Below are positions 17,577 through 26,537 of a stretch of DNA of 60,049 bases, piece by piece. This stretch comes from DATLXU01 sp035575515 (GTDB lineage Bacteria; Acidobacteriota; Blastocatellia; UBA7656). The notes below the pieces were generated by a model. The model had not been told where the DNA came from and ran no database searches. It saw only the letters and a list, made by a program, of their open reading frames with translations. The stretch lies in NCBI GenBank assembly GCA_035575515.1, contig DATLXU010000053.1:1-60049 (forward strand), written 5' to 3'. A program made the translations under genes and the position numbers. Each line of letters begins with the position of its first letter. Within the stretch, counting starts at the first letter, position 1.

Positions 17577-19499
17577 ATGCAAATGAGAACCTACCTGACG
17601 AAACCTGCCGCACGCGGCGCGCTTGCGATCTTTTTTCTCCTCTGTGTCACTGCTACCGGCGCAGCGCAAGCGCCCGAAGTCACGAAGGTCGAGCCGCCAA
17701 ACTGGTGGGCAGGCCATTCAATCAATCCCGTCCGCGTGCTCGTCACGGGACGCAACCTCGCGGGCGCGCGCGTTGAACCGTCGGGCGAGGGGATAACCAC
17801 AGGGCTTGTGCGCGTGAACGGGCGCGGCACCTATCTTTTTGTTGACGTCATGATTGACTCGAAGGCTGCGCCGGGCCGTCGCGCGCTTCGCATCACGACA
17901 TCATCAGGCGCGACTGAAGCGCCGTTTGAAATCCTGGAGCCGCTCGAACGCGCGGGCCGCTTTCAAGGATTCACGACCGATGACGTGATCTATTTGATAA
18001 TGACGGATCGCTTCAGCGATGGCGACCCGGCAAATAACGACCCGCCCGCGTCGCGCGGGATGTATGACCGGGCAAAGAAGCGTTTTTATCACGGTGGAGA
18101 TTTTCAAGGGATAATTAATCACCTGCCTTATCTGAAAGAGCTTGGCGTGACGGCTATATGGCTCACGCCGTGGTACGACAACGTCAATCACCTGAACGAG
18201 CGCGAGACGTACCCCGACCAGCCGGGCGGGCCGCGCCAGCCGATCACGGATTATCACGGCTACGGCTCTGTTGATTTCTACGGAGTCGAAGAACACTTCG
18301 GCACGCTCGCAAAGCTACGCGAGCTTGTGGATAAAGCTCACGCTGCCGGCATCAAAGTGATTCAAGATCAGGTGGCCAATCACACGGGACCTTATCACCC
18401 GTGGGCAGAGGACTCGCCAACGCCGACGTGGTACAACGGCACGACTGAAAATCACCTTGCCAACAAATTTGAGACGTGGGTGCTGCACGACCCGCACCCG
18501 GTGGAGCAGATGAAGCGCGAGACGCTCGAAGGTTGGTTCGTCAATATCCTGCCCGATTTGAATCAAAACGATGAAGAGGTTGCGCGATACATTATTCAAA
18601 ACACGCTGTGGTGGATCGGCGTGACGGGCATTGACGCGATTCGTCAGGACACGTGGCAATATGTGCCCAACAGCTTCTGGCAAAAGTGGATGGCGGCCAT
18701 CAAGCGCGAGTACCCGCGCGTGAACGTCGTCGGCGAAGTGCTGGACGGCGACCCCGCGCACGTTTCGTTCTTTCAAGGTGGGCGCGTGAGATTTGATGGT
18801 GTTGATACGCGGCTCGATACGCTTTTTGATTTTCCACTGTTGTTTTCTGCGCGCCGCGCGTTCGCAGAAGGCAAGCCCGTCCGCGAAGTCGCGCAGATAC
18901 TCGCGCAGGATCAGCTTTATGTGAACCCGAATGTGCTTGTGCCGCTCATAGGAAATCACGACATACCGCGATTCATGAACGAGCCGGGCGCAACAGTTGC
19001 GGGATTGAACCTTGCGCATACTCTGATAATGACGACTCGAGGCACACCGCAGCTTTATTACGGCGACGAGATAGCTCTGCCGGGCGCGGGCGATCCTGAC
19101 AATCGCAGAGATTTTCCGGGCGGCTTCCCAAATGATGTGCGCAACGCTTTTACTCGCGAGGCGCGCGCGGCGGGCGAGCAATCGGCCTTCGAGCATTTGA
19201 AAAAGCTTGCGCGGCTTCGCGCCGAACTTGAGCCATTGCGTCGCGGCGCGCTTGTGAACCTGTTTGTCTCAGAGCAGCAGTACGCTTACGCTCGCGTGAC
19301 TGATCGTGATTCGGTTGTTGTTGTGATTAACAATGACAACGAACCGGCGATGATTGAATTCAATGTGAAGAATGCAAATCTGGCAAGCGGCGCACGGCTT
19401 GCGGATCGTCTCAGTTCTATTGGCGATGTGACAATCAGCGGAGATGTGATGCGCGTCAGTATGCCCGCGCGCTCGGCTGCGATTTTTGCGAAGCGATGA
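17577..19499 (+). CDS. GH13 alpha-amylase-family enzyme with cyclomaltodextrinase N-domain (SusA-like)
   Basis: A 640-residue exported glycoside hydrolase. A signal peptide (FFLLCVTATGAAQA) leads into an Ig-like domain typical of cyclomaltodextrinase/neopullulanase enzymes (VEPPNWWAGHSINPVRVLV, residues ~40-120). The GH13 barrel starts at about residue 135 (VIYLIMTDRFSDGDP). Catalytic motifs are present: VANHTGP (region I), GIDAIRQDTW with the nucleophile Asp, VVGEVLDG with the acid Glu, and LIGNHDIPR with the transition-state Asp. The C-terminal ~90 residues form the usual beta domain. It should cleave maltodextrins, pullulan or cyclodextrins in the periplasm, like Bacteroides SusA. The MFS transporter gene starts 35 bases downstream on the same strand. 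Exact substrate cannot be decided from sequence. Confidence 0.88.
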   Translation: MQMRTYLTKPAARGALAIFFLLCVTATGAAQAPEVTKVEPPNWWAGHSINPVRVLVTGRNLAGARVEPSGEGITTGLVRVNGRGTYLFVDVMIDSKAAPGRRALRITTSSGATEAPFEILEPLERAGRFQGFTTDDVIYLIMTDRFSDGDPANNDPPASRGMYDRAKKRFYHGGDFQGIINHLPYLKELGVTAIWLTPWYDNVNHLNERETYPDQPGGPRQPITDYHGYGSVDFYGVEEHFGTLAKLRELVDKAHAAGIKVIQDQVANHTGPYHPWAEDSPTPTWYNGTTENHLANKFETWVLHDPHPVEQMKRETLEGWFVNILPDLNQNDEEVARYIIQNTLWWIGVTGIDAIRQDTWQYVPNSFWQKWMAAIKREYPRVNVVGEVLDGDPAHVSFFQGGRVRFDGVDTRLDTLFDFPLLFSARRAFAEGKPVREVAQILAQDQLYVNPNVLVPLIGNHDIPRFMNEPGATVAGLNLAHTLIMTTRGTPQLYYGDEIALPGAGDPDNRRDFPGGFPNDVRNAFTREARAAGEQSAFEHLKKLARLRAELEPLRRGALVNLFVSEQQYAYARVTDRDSVVVVINNDNEPAMIEFNVKNANLASGARLADRLSSIGDVTISGDVMRVSMPARSAAIFAKR

Positions 19500-19533
19500 C
19501 GACACGCGACGAGCGGCGAAAGGAGCGACCCGT

Positions 19534-20940
19534 ATGGAGAAACCTCGCCTGAGCTTCTGGCAAATCTGGAACATGAGCTTCGGGTTCTTCGGCATTCAGT
19601 TCGGCTGGGGCTTGCAGCTCGGCAACATGAGCGCGATTTACGAAAAGCTCGGCGCAAAGCCCGAACAGATTCCGATTCTTTGGCTCGCCGCGCCGCTCAC
19701 CGGATTAATCGTGCAGCCGATCATCGGCTCGATGAGCGACCGCACGTGGAACCGGCTTGGTCGTCGCCGCCCTTACTTTTTAGTCGGGGCGATTCTTGCC
19801 AGCCTCGCGCTATTCATCATGCCCACCTCTTCGACTTTATGGATGGCTGCGGGACTGCTATGGATTCTGGATGCGAGCATCAACATCAGCATGGAACCGT
19901 TCCGGGCATTCGTCGCAGACAAGCTAAACTTTGAGCAACGCAACGTCGGATTCGTGATGCAGAGTTTCTTCATTGGGCTGGGCGCGACGATGGCGGGATG
20001 GCTCCCGCTTATCTTCAGCAAGCTCGGAGTGGAAGGCAAAACTACAAGCGGGATTCCGCTGACAGTTAAATACGCGTTCCAGTTGGGCGCGGTCGCTTTC
20101 CTTTTAGCTGTCGTGTACACGATTATCACCTCGAAAGAGTATCCGCCTGAAGACATGCAAGAGTTTGAGCGCCGCCGCAAACAGAAGCGAGGGATAACTG
20201 CGGGAGCAATTGAGATAATTTCCGCCATCCGCGAGATGCCAGCCACAATGAAACAGCTTGCCGTCGTGCAGCTATTCACATGGCTTGGCCTATTTTGCAT
20301 GTGGCTCTTTTATGTGCCAGCGGTCGCGCGCCACGTGTTCGGCGCGACTGACCCGAAATCTGATGCTTATACGCAAGGTGTTGAGTGGGGCAACTTCGCG
20401 ATGTCGTTCTACTCAATCACCTGCTTTGTCGTCGCCTTTGCTTTGCCGTTGCTTGCCGCTAAGACGAGCCGCAAGACCGTTCACGCGCTCGCGCTCATCT
20501 GCGGCAGCATAGGGTTGCTGTCGGTTTACGTAATCGCCAACAAGTACCTGCTTATCGCTTCAATGGTCGGCGTAGGCATCGCGTGGGCTTCGATACTCTC
20601 AATGCCTTACGCAATACTTTCGGGCGCGCTGCCACCCGCGCGCATGGGCGTTTACATGGGAGTGTTCAACTTCTTCATCGTGATTCCAGAAATCATTCAG
20701 GCGCTCACGTTCGGCTGGATCATTCGAAACGTTTTCGGCGAAGGCAATCCTCGCAGCCCGCTCTATATGGTTGTTGTCGGCGGTGTGAGTCTATTGATTG
20801 CCGCCGCGCTTGTGACGCGCGTGCGCGACGTGGCTGAACGGACTCTACCGGGTGAAGTGATTCGCGCAGACGAGCGCGAGCCACTGACAGTTCAGGAATC
20901 GGCGCAGCCCGTTCCGAGCAGCGGCCTCGTTGATGAATGA
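19534..20940 (+). CDS. MFS sugar transporter, SLC45-like
   Basis: A 468-residue inner-membrane protein with about 12 transmembrane segments. The ATG at 19534 follows AAAGGAG at a good distance. The N-terminal half shows the signature of the SLC45-like disaccharide porters: FFGIQFGWGLQLGNMS in the first helix and the loop SDRTWNRLGRRRPYFLVGA between helices 2 and 3. Relatives carry sucrose or maltose by proton symport, and many sit beside GH13 or GH31 genes. Its position between two exported GH13 genes suggests uptake of maltose or short maltodextrins produced in the periplasm, which MalQ could then process. A palindromic element follows the gene. Confidence 0.85.
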   Translation: MEKPRLSFWQIWNMSFGFFGIQFGWGLQLGNMSAIYEKLGAKPEQIPILWLAAPLTGLIVQPIIGSMSDRTWNRLGRRRPYFLVGAILASLALFIMPTSSTLWMAAGLLWILDASINISMEPFRAFVADKLNFEQRNVGFVMQSFFIGLGATMAGWLPLIFSKLGVEGKTTSGIPLTVKYAFQLGAVAFLLAVVYTIITSKEYPPEDMQEFERRRKQKRGITAGAIEIISAIREMPATMKQLAVVQLFTWLGLFCMWLFYVPAVARHVFGATDPKSDAYTQGVEWGNFAMSFYSITCFVVAFALPLLAAKTSRKTVHALALICGSIGLLSVYVIANKYLLIASMVGVGIAWASILSMPYAILSGALPPARMGVYMGVFNFFIVIPEIIQALTFGWIIRNVFGEGNPRSPLYMVVVGGVSLLIAAALVTRVRDVAERTLPGEVIRADEREPLTVQESAQPVPSSGLVDE

Positions 20941-20959
20941 TAAGCCCGATATGTATTGA

Positions 20960-21170
20960 GAGCGTCTGTTGCCGCGAAGCGGCATCGAGAAGGTAGCCAG
21001 ACGTGAAACATCTGGAATGCGACGGTAAAACATCCGCGCTCTGAAGGAGCGCCAGAAATCATTGTCTGGGCCTGCGCGCATCTTCAATGCTCGAATCCTC
21101 ATTCGACATGTCCCAGACGTGAAACGTCTGGCTACCTTCTTCGTGCCCCTTCGGCGCAGAGTATTAATTC
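20960..21170. repeat. Large inverted repeat element (CCAGACG type)
   Basis: GAAGGTAGCCAGACG (starting near 20990) is mirrored by CGTCTGGCTACCTTC (starting near 21127). The match continues outward into less perfect halves (TGCCGCGAAGCGGCATCG and CGTGCCCCTTCGGCGC), and each arm has its own small CCAGACGTGAAACATCTGG-type hairpin. The element, about 200 bases, fills the gap between the transporter and the second GH13 gene. It has no coding frame and no terminal duplication that I can see, so it looks like a repetitive palindromic element rather than a complete transposable element. Confidence 0.75.
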
Positions 21171-21197
21171 AAATACTGCTTGAAGAGACAAACCGCC

Positions 21198-22586
21198 ATG
21201 TCAAATTCATCTCGTTTGAAATCATTCTTAACCGCGCTCTTAGTCCTTGCCTCACTGAGCAACGCAGCGGCGCAGCAAGCGCGCGATGTATCCAGAGAGT
21301 CAGCGCGGCAATCGCCCGCGTGGGTGCGCGATGGCATCGTTTACGAAATCTACCCGCGCGCTTTTTCTCAGGAAGGCAACTTCAAGGCAATCACGGCGCG
21401 GGTAGATGATTTGAAATCGCTTGGCGTGACGATACTGTGGCTGATGCCGATTCATCCAATCGGGCAGGAGAAAAAGAAAGGCTCCATCGGCAGCCCTTAC
21501 GCCGTGCGCGATTACTATGCGATCAATGATGATTACGGCTCGAAAGATGACCTGCGCCGACTCATCACCGAAGCGCACCGTCGCGGAATGCGTGTGATTC
21601 TGGACATGGTTGCGAATCACACTTCGTGGGACAGCGTTTTGATGAAGCACCCGGATTATTACGTTCGCGACGCAAGCGGCAGGATCAACTATCCGCACGA
21701 TTGGAGCGACGTGGCCGAGCTTAATTACGACAACCCGAAGCTGCGCGATTACATGATCGAGATGCTGAAATACTGGGTGCGCGAGTTTGACATTGACGGC
21801 TATCGCTGCGACGTCGCAGGCGAAGTGCCTACGGATTTCTGGGAGCGCGCTCGCGCAGAGCTTGAAAAGATAAAGCCCGACATCGGGATGCTGGCCGAAT
21901 CGGAGAAGCCTGAGCTTTTAGTCAAGGCGTTCGATTTCGATTACGCGTGGAATTTTCACAACACGCTCAACGAAGTGATGACGGGCCGCGCGCCCGCTTC
22001 AAAGTTTCGTCAGACGTGGACAGAAGACAGAGCGAAGTACCCGCGCGGCGCTCTACGGATGCGGTTTTCGGATAATCACGACGAGCGGCGGGCCATCGCA
22101 CGTTTCGGCGAGCGCGGCGCACTGGCCGCGTCAGTTTTGATGTTCACGCTCGACGGCGTGCCTATGCTTTATAACGGAATGGAGGTTGGCGACACGACTG
22201 AATCTGGCGCGCCCGCGTTGTTCGAGCGGTTGCCCGTTTTCTGGCCGATAGCCGAGCGCCGCCCTGAGTTTCCGCGCTTTTATCGCGAGATCATCGCGCT
22301 TCACAAAGAGCACGCGGCGCTGAGCAATGGCAATCTTGTGTGGCTTGCCAACTCAGACCCTGCGCGCGTGGTGACGTTCTCGCGCCGCAACGACGATGAA
22401 GAGATTGTTGTGGCGATCAACTTTTCAAATCGTCCGTTCAAAGGAACAGTCCAAACGACAAACGCCGCAGCATTCACCGAAATCACGCCGAGCCTGAAGG
22501 ATTCGACTGATCGCGGCAGCAGAATCGCGCCGCTTTCGCTAGACGCCTGGGGCTGGCGCATATTTCGCCGCCCGCTGCGCAGGTGA
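21198..22586 (+). CDS. GH13 alpha-amylase-family enzyme, secreted
   Basis: A 462-residue exported enzyme with a signal peptide (FLTALLVLASLSNAAAQQ). The barrel starts at WVRDGIVYEIYPRAFS. All GH13 motifs are visible: MVANHTSWD (region I), DIDGYRCDVAG with the nucleophile Asp, GMLAESEKP with the acid Glu, and RFSDNHDERR with the third catalytic Asp. A short C-terminal beta domain follows. Unlike the GH13 at 17577 it lacks the N-terminal Ig-like domain. I choose ATG 21198; an in-frame TTG at 21180 is less likely. It probably hydrolyses alpha-1,4-glucans in the periplasm or outside the cell. A palindromic element lies between it and the convergent serC gene. Confidence 0.88.
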   Translation: MSNSSRLKSFLTALLVLASLSNAAAQQARDVSRESARQSPAWVRDGIVYEIYPRAFSQEGNFKAITARVDDLKSLGVTILWLMPIHPIGQEKKKGSIGSPYAVRDYYAINDDYGSKDDLRRLITEAHRRGMRVILDMVANHTSWDSVLMKHPDYYVRDASGRINYPHDWSDVAELNYDNPKLRDYMIEMLKYWVREFDIDGYRCDVAGEVPTDFWERARAELEKIKPDIGMLAESEKPELLVKAFDFDYAWNFHNTLNEVMTGRAPASKFRQTWTEDRAKYPRGALRMRFSDNHDERRAIARFGERGALAASVLMFTLDGVPMLYNGMEVGDTTESGAPALFERLPVFWPIAERRPEFPRFYREIIALHKEHAALSNGNLVWLANSDPARVVTFSRRNDDEEIVVAINFSNRPFKGTVQTTNAAAFTEITPSLKDSTDRGSRIAPLSLDAWGWRIFRRPLRR

Positions 22587-22652
22587 GCAGATAAAACGAC
22601 GCGGCGACACGGCAATTGTTTCATTCTTACCGCCGCGTCACCGCGTCTGCTT
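22587..22652. repeat. GACGCGG-type palindrome between convergent genes
   Basis: GACGCGGCGACACGG (left) and CCGCCGCGTCACCGCGTC (right) form an imperfect inverted repeat between the ends of the GH13 gene and serC, flanked by AGATAAAA and CTTTTA. The position between convergent stops and the A/T-rich flanks fit a bidirectional terminator, but the unit also belongs to the repeat class seen at 13499. Confidence 0.55.
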
Positions 22653-23738
22653 TTACCCGTGCGTACGCTCGAACTCTTTCATGAACGAAACGAGCGCCTC
22701 GACGCCCTCTTTCGGAAATGCATTGTAGATCGAAGCGCGGCAGCCACCGACCGAGCGATGGCCTTTCAATCCGTCAAGCCCCGCTTTCGTCGCCTCTCCG
22801 ATGAACTGTTTTTCAAGCTCCTCGCTCGGAAGTCTGAAAGTCACGTTCATAAGCGAGCGATTGTCCTTGTGAGCGTGGCCGCGATAGAAGTCTGACGAGT
22901 CAATTACGTCGTACAGCAGCTTCGCTTTTTCTTCGTTGCGGCGATGCATTGCCTCAAGCCCACCCTGCTCGATAAGCCAACCGAGCACGAGCCGCATGAT
23001 GTAAATCGAAAAGACCGGCGGTGTGTTGTAGAGCGATTTGTTCTTCGCGTGCGTGTTATAGTCGAGCATCGTGTGCATGTTGGCAGGGCTTCGAGCAAGC
23101 ATGTCATCACGAATTATTACGAGCGTTGCGCCCGCAGGCGCGAGGTTCTTCTGCGCGCCTGCATAAATCAGCGCGAACTTCGCCACGTCAATCGGCCCGC
23201 TGAAAATGTCCGACGAAGCATCGGCCACGAGCGGCACGTCGCCAACATCAGGAATTGATTTCCATTCGACCCCGTGAATAGTCTCGTTCGTCGTCATATG
23301 AACGTAAGCGGCTTCCCTGTCGAGCTTCAATTCATCCTGTCGCGGAACGCGCGTGAAGTTCTCCGATTCGGTCGAAGCGGCGATGTTGACAACGCCGACC
23401 TTCTGCGCCTCTTTGATGGCCTTCTTCGACCACGAGCCTGTGACGATGTAATCGGCCTTGCCGCCTGCGGGCATCAGGTTCATCGGTACCATCGAGAACT
23501 GCAACGATGCGCCGCCTTGCAGAAACAGCACGTGGTAGTCGTCAGGTATGTTTGCCAGCCGGCGCATGTCTGCTTCCGCGCCTTGAATGATTTCATCGAA
23601 CGCTTTCGAGCGGTGGCTGATTTCAAGCACAGACATTCCAACGCCGGGCAGCGCGACTAAATCGCGCTGCGCTTCTTCCAACACCGCGAGCGGCAGCACC
23701 GCCGGTCCCGCTGAGAAGTTAAAAATTCTTTCCGTCAT
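22653..23738 (-). CDS. serC: Phosphoserine aminotransferase
   Basis: A 361-residue PLP enzyme that converts 3-phosphohydroxypyruvate and glutamate to phosphoserine, the second step of serine synthesis. The ATG at 23738 is chosen because homology begins there (MTERIFNFSAGPAVLP) and CCAGGAGAAACC lies just upstream. The PLP lysine is K197 in YAGAQKNLAPAG. Other family segments are FLQGGASLQF, SWSKKAIKEA, HMTTNETIHGVEW and ADASSDIFSGP. Length is normal. It lies downstream of serA on the same strand, separated by a ~100-base palindromic element, and is probably co-transcribed with it. Confidence 0.95.
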   Translation of the reverse strand: MTERIFNFSAGPAVLPLAVLEEAQRDLVALPGVGMSVLEISHRSKAFDEIIQGAEADMRRLANIPDDYHVLFLQGGASLQFSMVPMNLMPAGGKADYIVTGSWSKKAIKEAQKVGVVNIAASTESENFTRVPRQDELKLDREAAYVHMTTNETIHGVEWKSIPDVGDVPLVADASSDIFSGPIDVAKFALIYAGAQKNLAPAGATLVIIRDDMLARSPANMHTMLDYNTHAKNKSLYNTPPVFSIYIMRLVLGWLIEQGGLEAMHRRNEEKAKLLYDVIDSSDFYRGHAHKDNRSLMNVTFRLPSEELEKQFIGEATKAGLDGLKGHRSVGGCRASIYNAFPKEGVEALVSFMKEFERTHG

Positions 23739-23748
23739 GGTTTCTCCT

Positions 23749-23836
23749 GGTGTCGGGGGTCGGGGGTCGGGTGACGGTATCAGCAGAATGACGATCAAGT
23801 CTTTCCACTGACACCCGGCGCCTGACACCCGATACC
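23749..23836. repeat. Palindromic repeat between serA and serC (GGGGGTC type)
   Basis: A left arm of GGTGTCGGGGGTCGGGGGTC character and a right arm GACACCCGGCGCCTGACACC plus CGATACCCGA are imperfect inverse copies. They fill almost the whole serA-serC gap. The arm sequence resembles the outer arms of the composite elements at 41041 and 55501 and the arms inside the methylase gene at 52029-52289. Confidence 0.7.
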
Positions 23837-23840
23837 CGAA

Positions 23841-25046
23841 TCAAAGTTTCAACAGGCTCAACTCGATTATATCCTGCGAGTTCGTCTTGATCGCTTCGAG
23901 CACCTCGTTCGACGGCGGCGAATCGAGGTGAATGCGAGCGACTGCGGCGGTCGCGCCTTCAAAGACGATGTTCTCTGTCTCTTCGACATTGATGCCTGCT
24001 TCCTTCAGTTGATCAAAGATGGCGGCCAGCACGCCCACACGATCAAAGTGGCGCACAACGAGCAAGTGAGTCGCAGCCGTTTTCTTCGCGAGGTTCACGA
24101 CGTTTGGCGCGCGGCCCTTCTCTTTGTACTCGCGGATGATTCGCACGGTCTCGTCTGCGATTGCCTGCTGCGCCTGATCGGTTGACGCGCCGATGTGATG
24201 AGTCCCGATCACGCCGTTGAGGTTGAATATCGCGTTGTCTTCGACGGTGCCCGTGCCGCTCGTAGGCTCGCCCGCGAAAACGTCGAGTCCCGCGCGTATG
24301 CCTTTCTCTTTCACAGCCCTTTCGAGCGCTGCCTGATCAACGACTTCGGCGCGCGACGTGTTAATGAAGAACGAGCCGGGCCGCATTGCCTCGAAGAATT
24401 TTTCGTCAATCAGATTTCGCGTTTCGTCCTTGAGCGCGACGTGAACGCTCACGATGTCGGACAAAGCGGCGATTTCGAGCGGCGAGCTTTTCATCTCGAT
24501 GCCAAGCTCTGCGGCGCGCTCAGGCGTGAGGCTGCGGCTCCAAGCGACGACGGGCATTCCGAAAGCGCGCGCGCGCGGAATCATCTCCTGCCCGATGCGC
24601 CCCGCCCCGATCAACCCTAGCGTGCGACCAAACAGCCCGCGCGCCTTGCTGTACTCTTTCTTGTTCCAGCGCCCTTCTTTCAGGTCATGGGCGGCCTCTG
24701 GGATGCGACGATCTAAGGCTAGGATCAACCCGAAAGCAAGCTCAGCCACAGCGATTGAGTTTTTGCCCGGACAGTTGGAAACGTAGATGCCTCGCTCGGA
24801 TGCAGTCTTAACATCAATCGTGTTGTAGCCAGCGCCCGCGCGCACGACCAGGCTCAAGCGGCCAGCTTCGAGCATCTCTTTGGTGACCTTTGTGCCGCGC
24901 ACGACCAGCACATCCGCGCCCGTCGAGCTTATGGCCTGCGCGAGCGATTCGTCTTTGAGGTCCGCGTCGTAGACGACCTCAAGACCCGCGTCTTTGAGTT
25001 CCTTCTGCCCGCTTTCGGGAAACTTGTCTGCTATGAGTATCTTCAT
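23841..25046 (-). CDS. serA: D-3-phosphoglycerate dehydrogenase
   Basis: A 401-residue NAD-dependent dehydrogenase that oxidises 3-phosphoglycerate to 3-phosphohydroxypyruvate, committing carbon to serine. The Rossmann motif is GLIGAGRIGQEM (residues ~145-156). The substrate domain has VVRAGAGYNTIDV, and the catalytic region includes HVALKDETRNLI and GTHHIGAST with the catalytic His. The last ~75 residues (LLVVRHFDRVGVLAAIFDQL) are an ACT domain, the usual site of serine feedback, attached directly after the catalytic part as in the short enzymes of the family. It precedes serC in the same direction. Confidence 0.93.
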   Translation of the reverse strand: MKILIADKFPESGQKELKDAGLEVVYDADLKDESLAQAISSTGADVLVVRGTKVTKEMLEAGRLSLVVRAGAGYNTIDVKTASERGIYVSNCPGKNSIAVAELAFGLILALDRRIPEAAHDLKEGRWNKKEYSKARGLFGRTLGLIGAGRIGQEMIPRARAFGMPVVAWSRSLTPERAAELGIEMKSSPLEIAALSDIVSVHVALKDETRNLIDEKFFEAMRPGSFFINTSRAEVVDQAALERAVKEKGIRAGLDVFAGEPTSGTGTVEDNAIFNLNGVIGTHHIGASTDQAQQAIADETVRIIREYKEKGRAPNVVNLAKKTAATHLLVVRHFDRVGVLAAIFDQLKEAGINVEETENIVFEGATAAVARIHLDSPPSNEVLEAIKTNSQDIIELSLLKL

Positions 25047-25058
25047 AGTTGCTCCTTG

Positions 25059-25170
25059 AGAAGCTGTCAGCGGTCAGCTTTCAGCCCGGTGTTAATGAAG
25101 CCGATCGAAACCTAAGCGTGATAATAACTCTAAACCGGCGTTATCGCCAAAAGGCTGAACGCTGATAGCT
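25059..25170. repeat. Palindromic repeat (CAGCGGTCAGC type)
   Basis: AAGCTGTCAGCGGTCAGC (25061 onward) is mirrored by GGCTGAACGCTGATAGCT (25153-25170) around a 65-base spacer that contains no reading frame. It fills the gap between ackA and serA. The arm motif is like the CAGTGGTCAGTGATCGGC arms of the element at 44042. Confidence 0.65.
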
Positions 25171-25174
25171 AATT

Positions 25175-26422
25175 TCAGTATCGCTGCGGCGCGCCGCTAA
25201 CGGCTCTGACGGTGTCGCGCGCTATCAGCAATTCTTCGTCGGTCGGAATCACGTAGGCCGCGAGCCGCGAGTCGTCCGTGCTGATTATGCTCTCGCAGCC
25301 TTCGGTGCACCGGGCGTTGCGCTCCTCATCAAGTTGAAGCCCGCACCACTCAAGTCCGCTTGCGATCATCTGCCGCACTTCGGGTGCGTTTTCGCCTATG
25401 CCGCCAGTAAATACTATCGCGTCCGCGCCGTTCATCGCCGCAAGGTACGCGCCAATGTATTTGCGCGCGCGGTAGCAAAATATCTCAATCGCAAGCCGCG
25501 CGCGTCGGTCATTGTTCTCGCGGGCTTCTTCCATAAGCTCGCGCATGTCGTTTGTCAACCCCGATATTCCAATCAAGCCTGATTGCTTGTTGAGCATCGT
25601 TTCAATCTGATGAATCGTTAATCCTTCTTTGACCGAAAGGAAATCAATGATGGCCGGGTCAATGTCGCCCGCGCGCGTGCCCATCACAAGCCCTTCAAGC
25701 GGGGTCATACCCATTGAAGTATCAATCGAATCGCCCTTGCGAATTGCCGCTGCCGAACATCCGTTGCCGAGATGCAGCGTGATGATGTTCGTTTCTTCGC
25801 GCGTGATGCCTCGAATCTGGCGATAACGATAAGCGACGTAGCGGTGCGACGTGCCGTGAAACCCGTAGCGGCGAATTTTATAGCGGCGATAAAACTGGTA
25901 TGGCAGCGCGTAGAGGTAAGCGACTTCGGGCAGCGTTTGATGAAACGCCGTGTCGAAGACGGCGACCTGCGCGAGTCCCGGACCGAGCAATTCGCGCGTG
26001 GCTTGAATGCCGCGAATGTTTGCAGGGTTGTGCAGCGGCGCAAGCTCGATCATGTCTTCGATGCCGCGCAATACTTCATCTGTGATTAGAACCGAGTGGG
26101 TGAACCGCTCGCCTCCGTGAACGACGCGGTGGCCGACAGCATGAATGTCTGCGACGCTGTGGATGTCTTCAATGCCCGCCGCATCAGACGAAGCCCACCT
26201 GATGATGTAATCAACCGCAGCGCGAATGTCGCGCAAGTAAGCGGTTGCGCGTTGCTGCTCGCGCGCGTCGACCTGCACTGTGATGATAGCTTCGCCGCCG
26301 ACGCGCTCGATTATGCCGCGAGCCAATCGCCGGTCTGCGTTCTGGCTGATGAGGTCGAGGTCTGTGGCGATAAGCTGAAACTTGACCGTAGAGCTTCCGC
26401 AATTGAGGACGAGGACATTCAT
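25175..26422 (-). CDS. ackA: Acetate kinase
   Basis: A 415-residue cytoplasmic enzyme that interconverts acetate plus ATP and acetyl phosphate plus ADP. Family motifs: NCGSSTVKFQL at the N-terminus, AVGHRVVHGGERF with the conserved His, VFDTAFHQTLP with the catalytic Asp, GFHGTSHRYVA, HLGNGCSAAAI (phosphate loop) and VFTGGIGENAPEVR. Length is normal. No phosphotransacetylase gene lies next to it, which is unusual because ackA and pta are often paired; the partner may be elsewhere. It sits between the DUF1015 gene and serA on the same strand, with gaps of 221 and 128 bases filled by palindromic repeats. Confidence 0.94.
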   Translation of the reverse strand: MNVLVLNCGSSTVKFQLIATDLDLISQNADRRLARGIIERVGGEAIITVQVDAREQQRATAYLRDIRAAVDYIIRWASSDAAGIEDIHSVADIHAVGHRVVHGGERFTHSVLITDEVLRGIEDMIELAPLHNPANIRGIQATRELLGPGLAQVAVFDTAFHQTLPEVAYLYALPYQFYRRYKIRRYGFHGTSHRYVAYRYRQIRGITREETNIITLHLGNGCSAAAIRKGDSIDTSMGMTPLEGLVMGTRAGDIDPAIIDFLSVKEGLTIHQIETMLNKQSGLIGISGLTNDMRELMEEARENNDRRARLAIEIFCYRARKYIGAYLAAMNGADAIVFTGGIGENAPEVRQMIASGLEWCGLQLDEERNARCTEGCESIISTDDSRLAAYVIPTDEELLIARDTVRAVSGAPQRY

Positions 26423-26537
26423 AAACCGACGCGCCTTTGCTCAACCGCGACTATAGACGTGTTTACTTCAATCGGCTATGACAGGTGTCACCTGCCTGCG
26501 TGATAGCTATCACAGCCTTGATTGCGAGAGTGATGAC

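Noticed and set aside
18315..19196. 293-residue open frame on the minus strand inside the GH13 gene
   Set aside because: It is antisense to conserved GH13 motifs and has a shadow-like Arg/Ile/Val composition.
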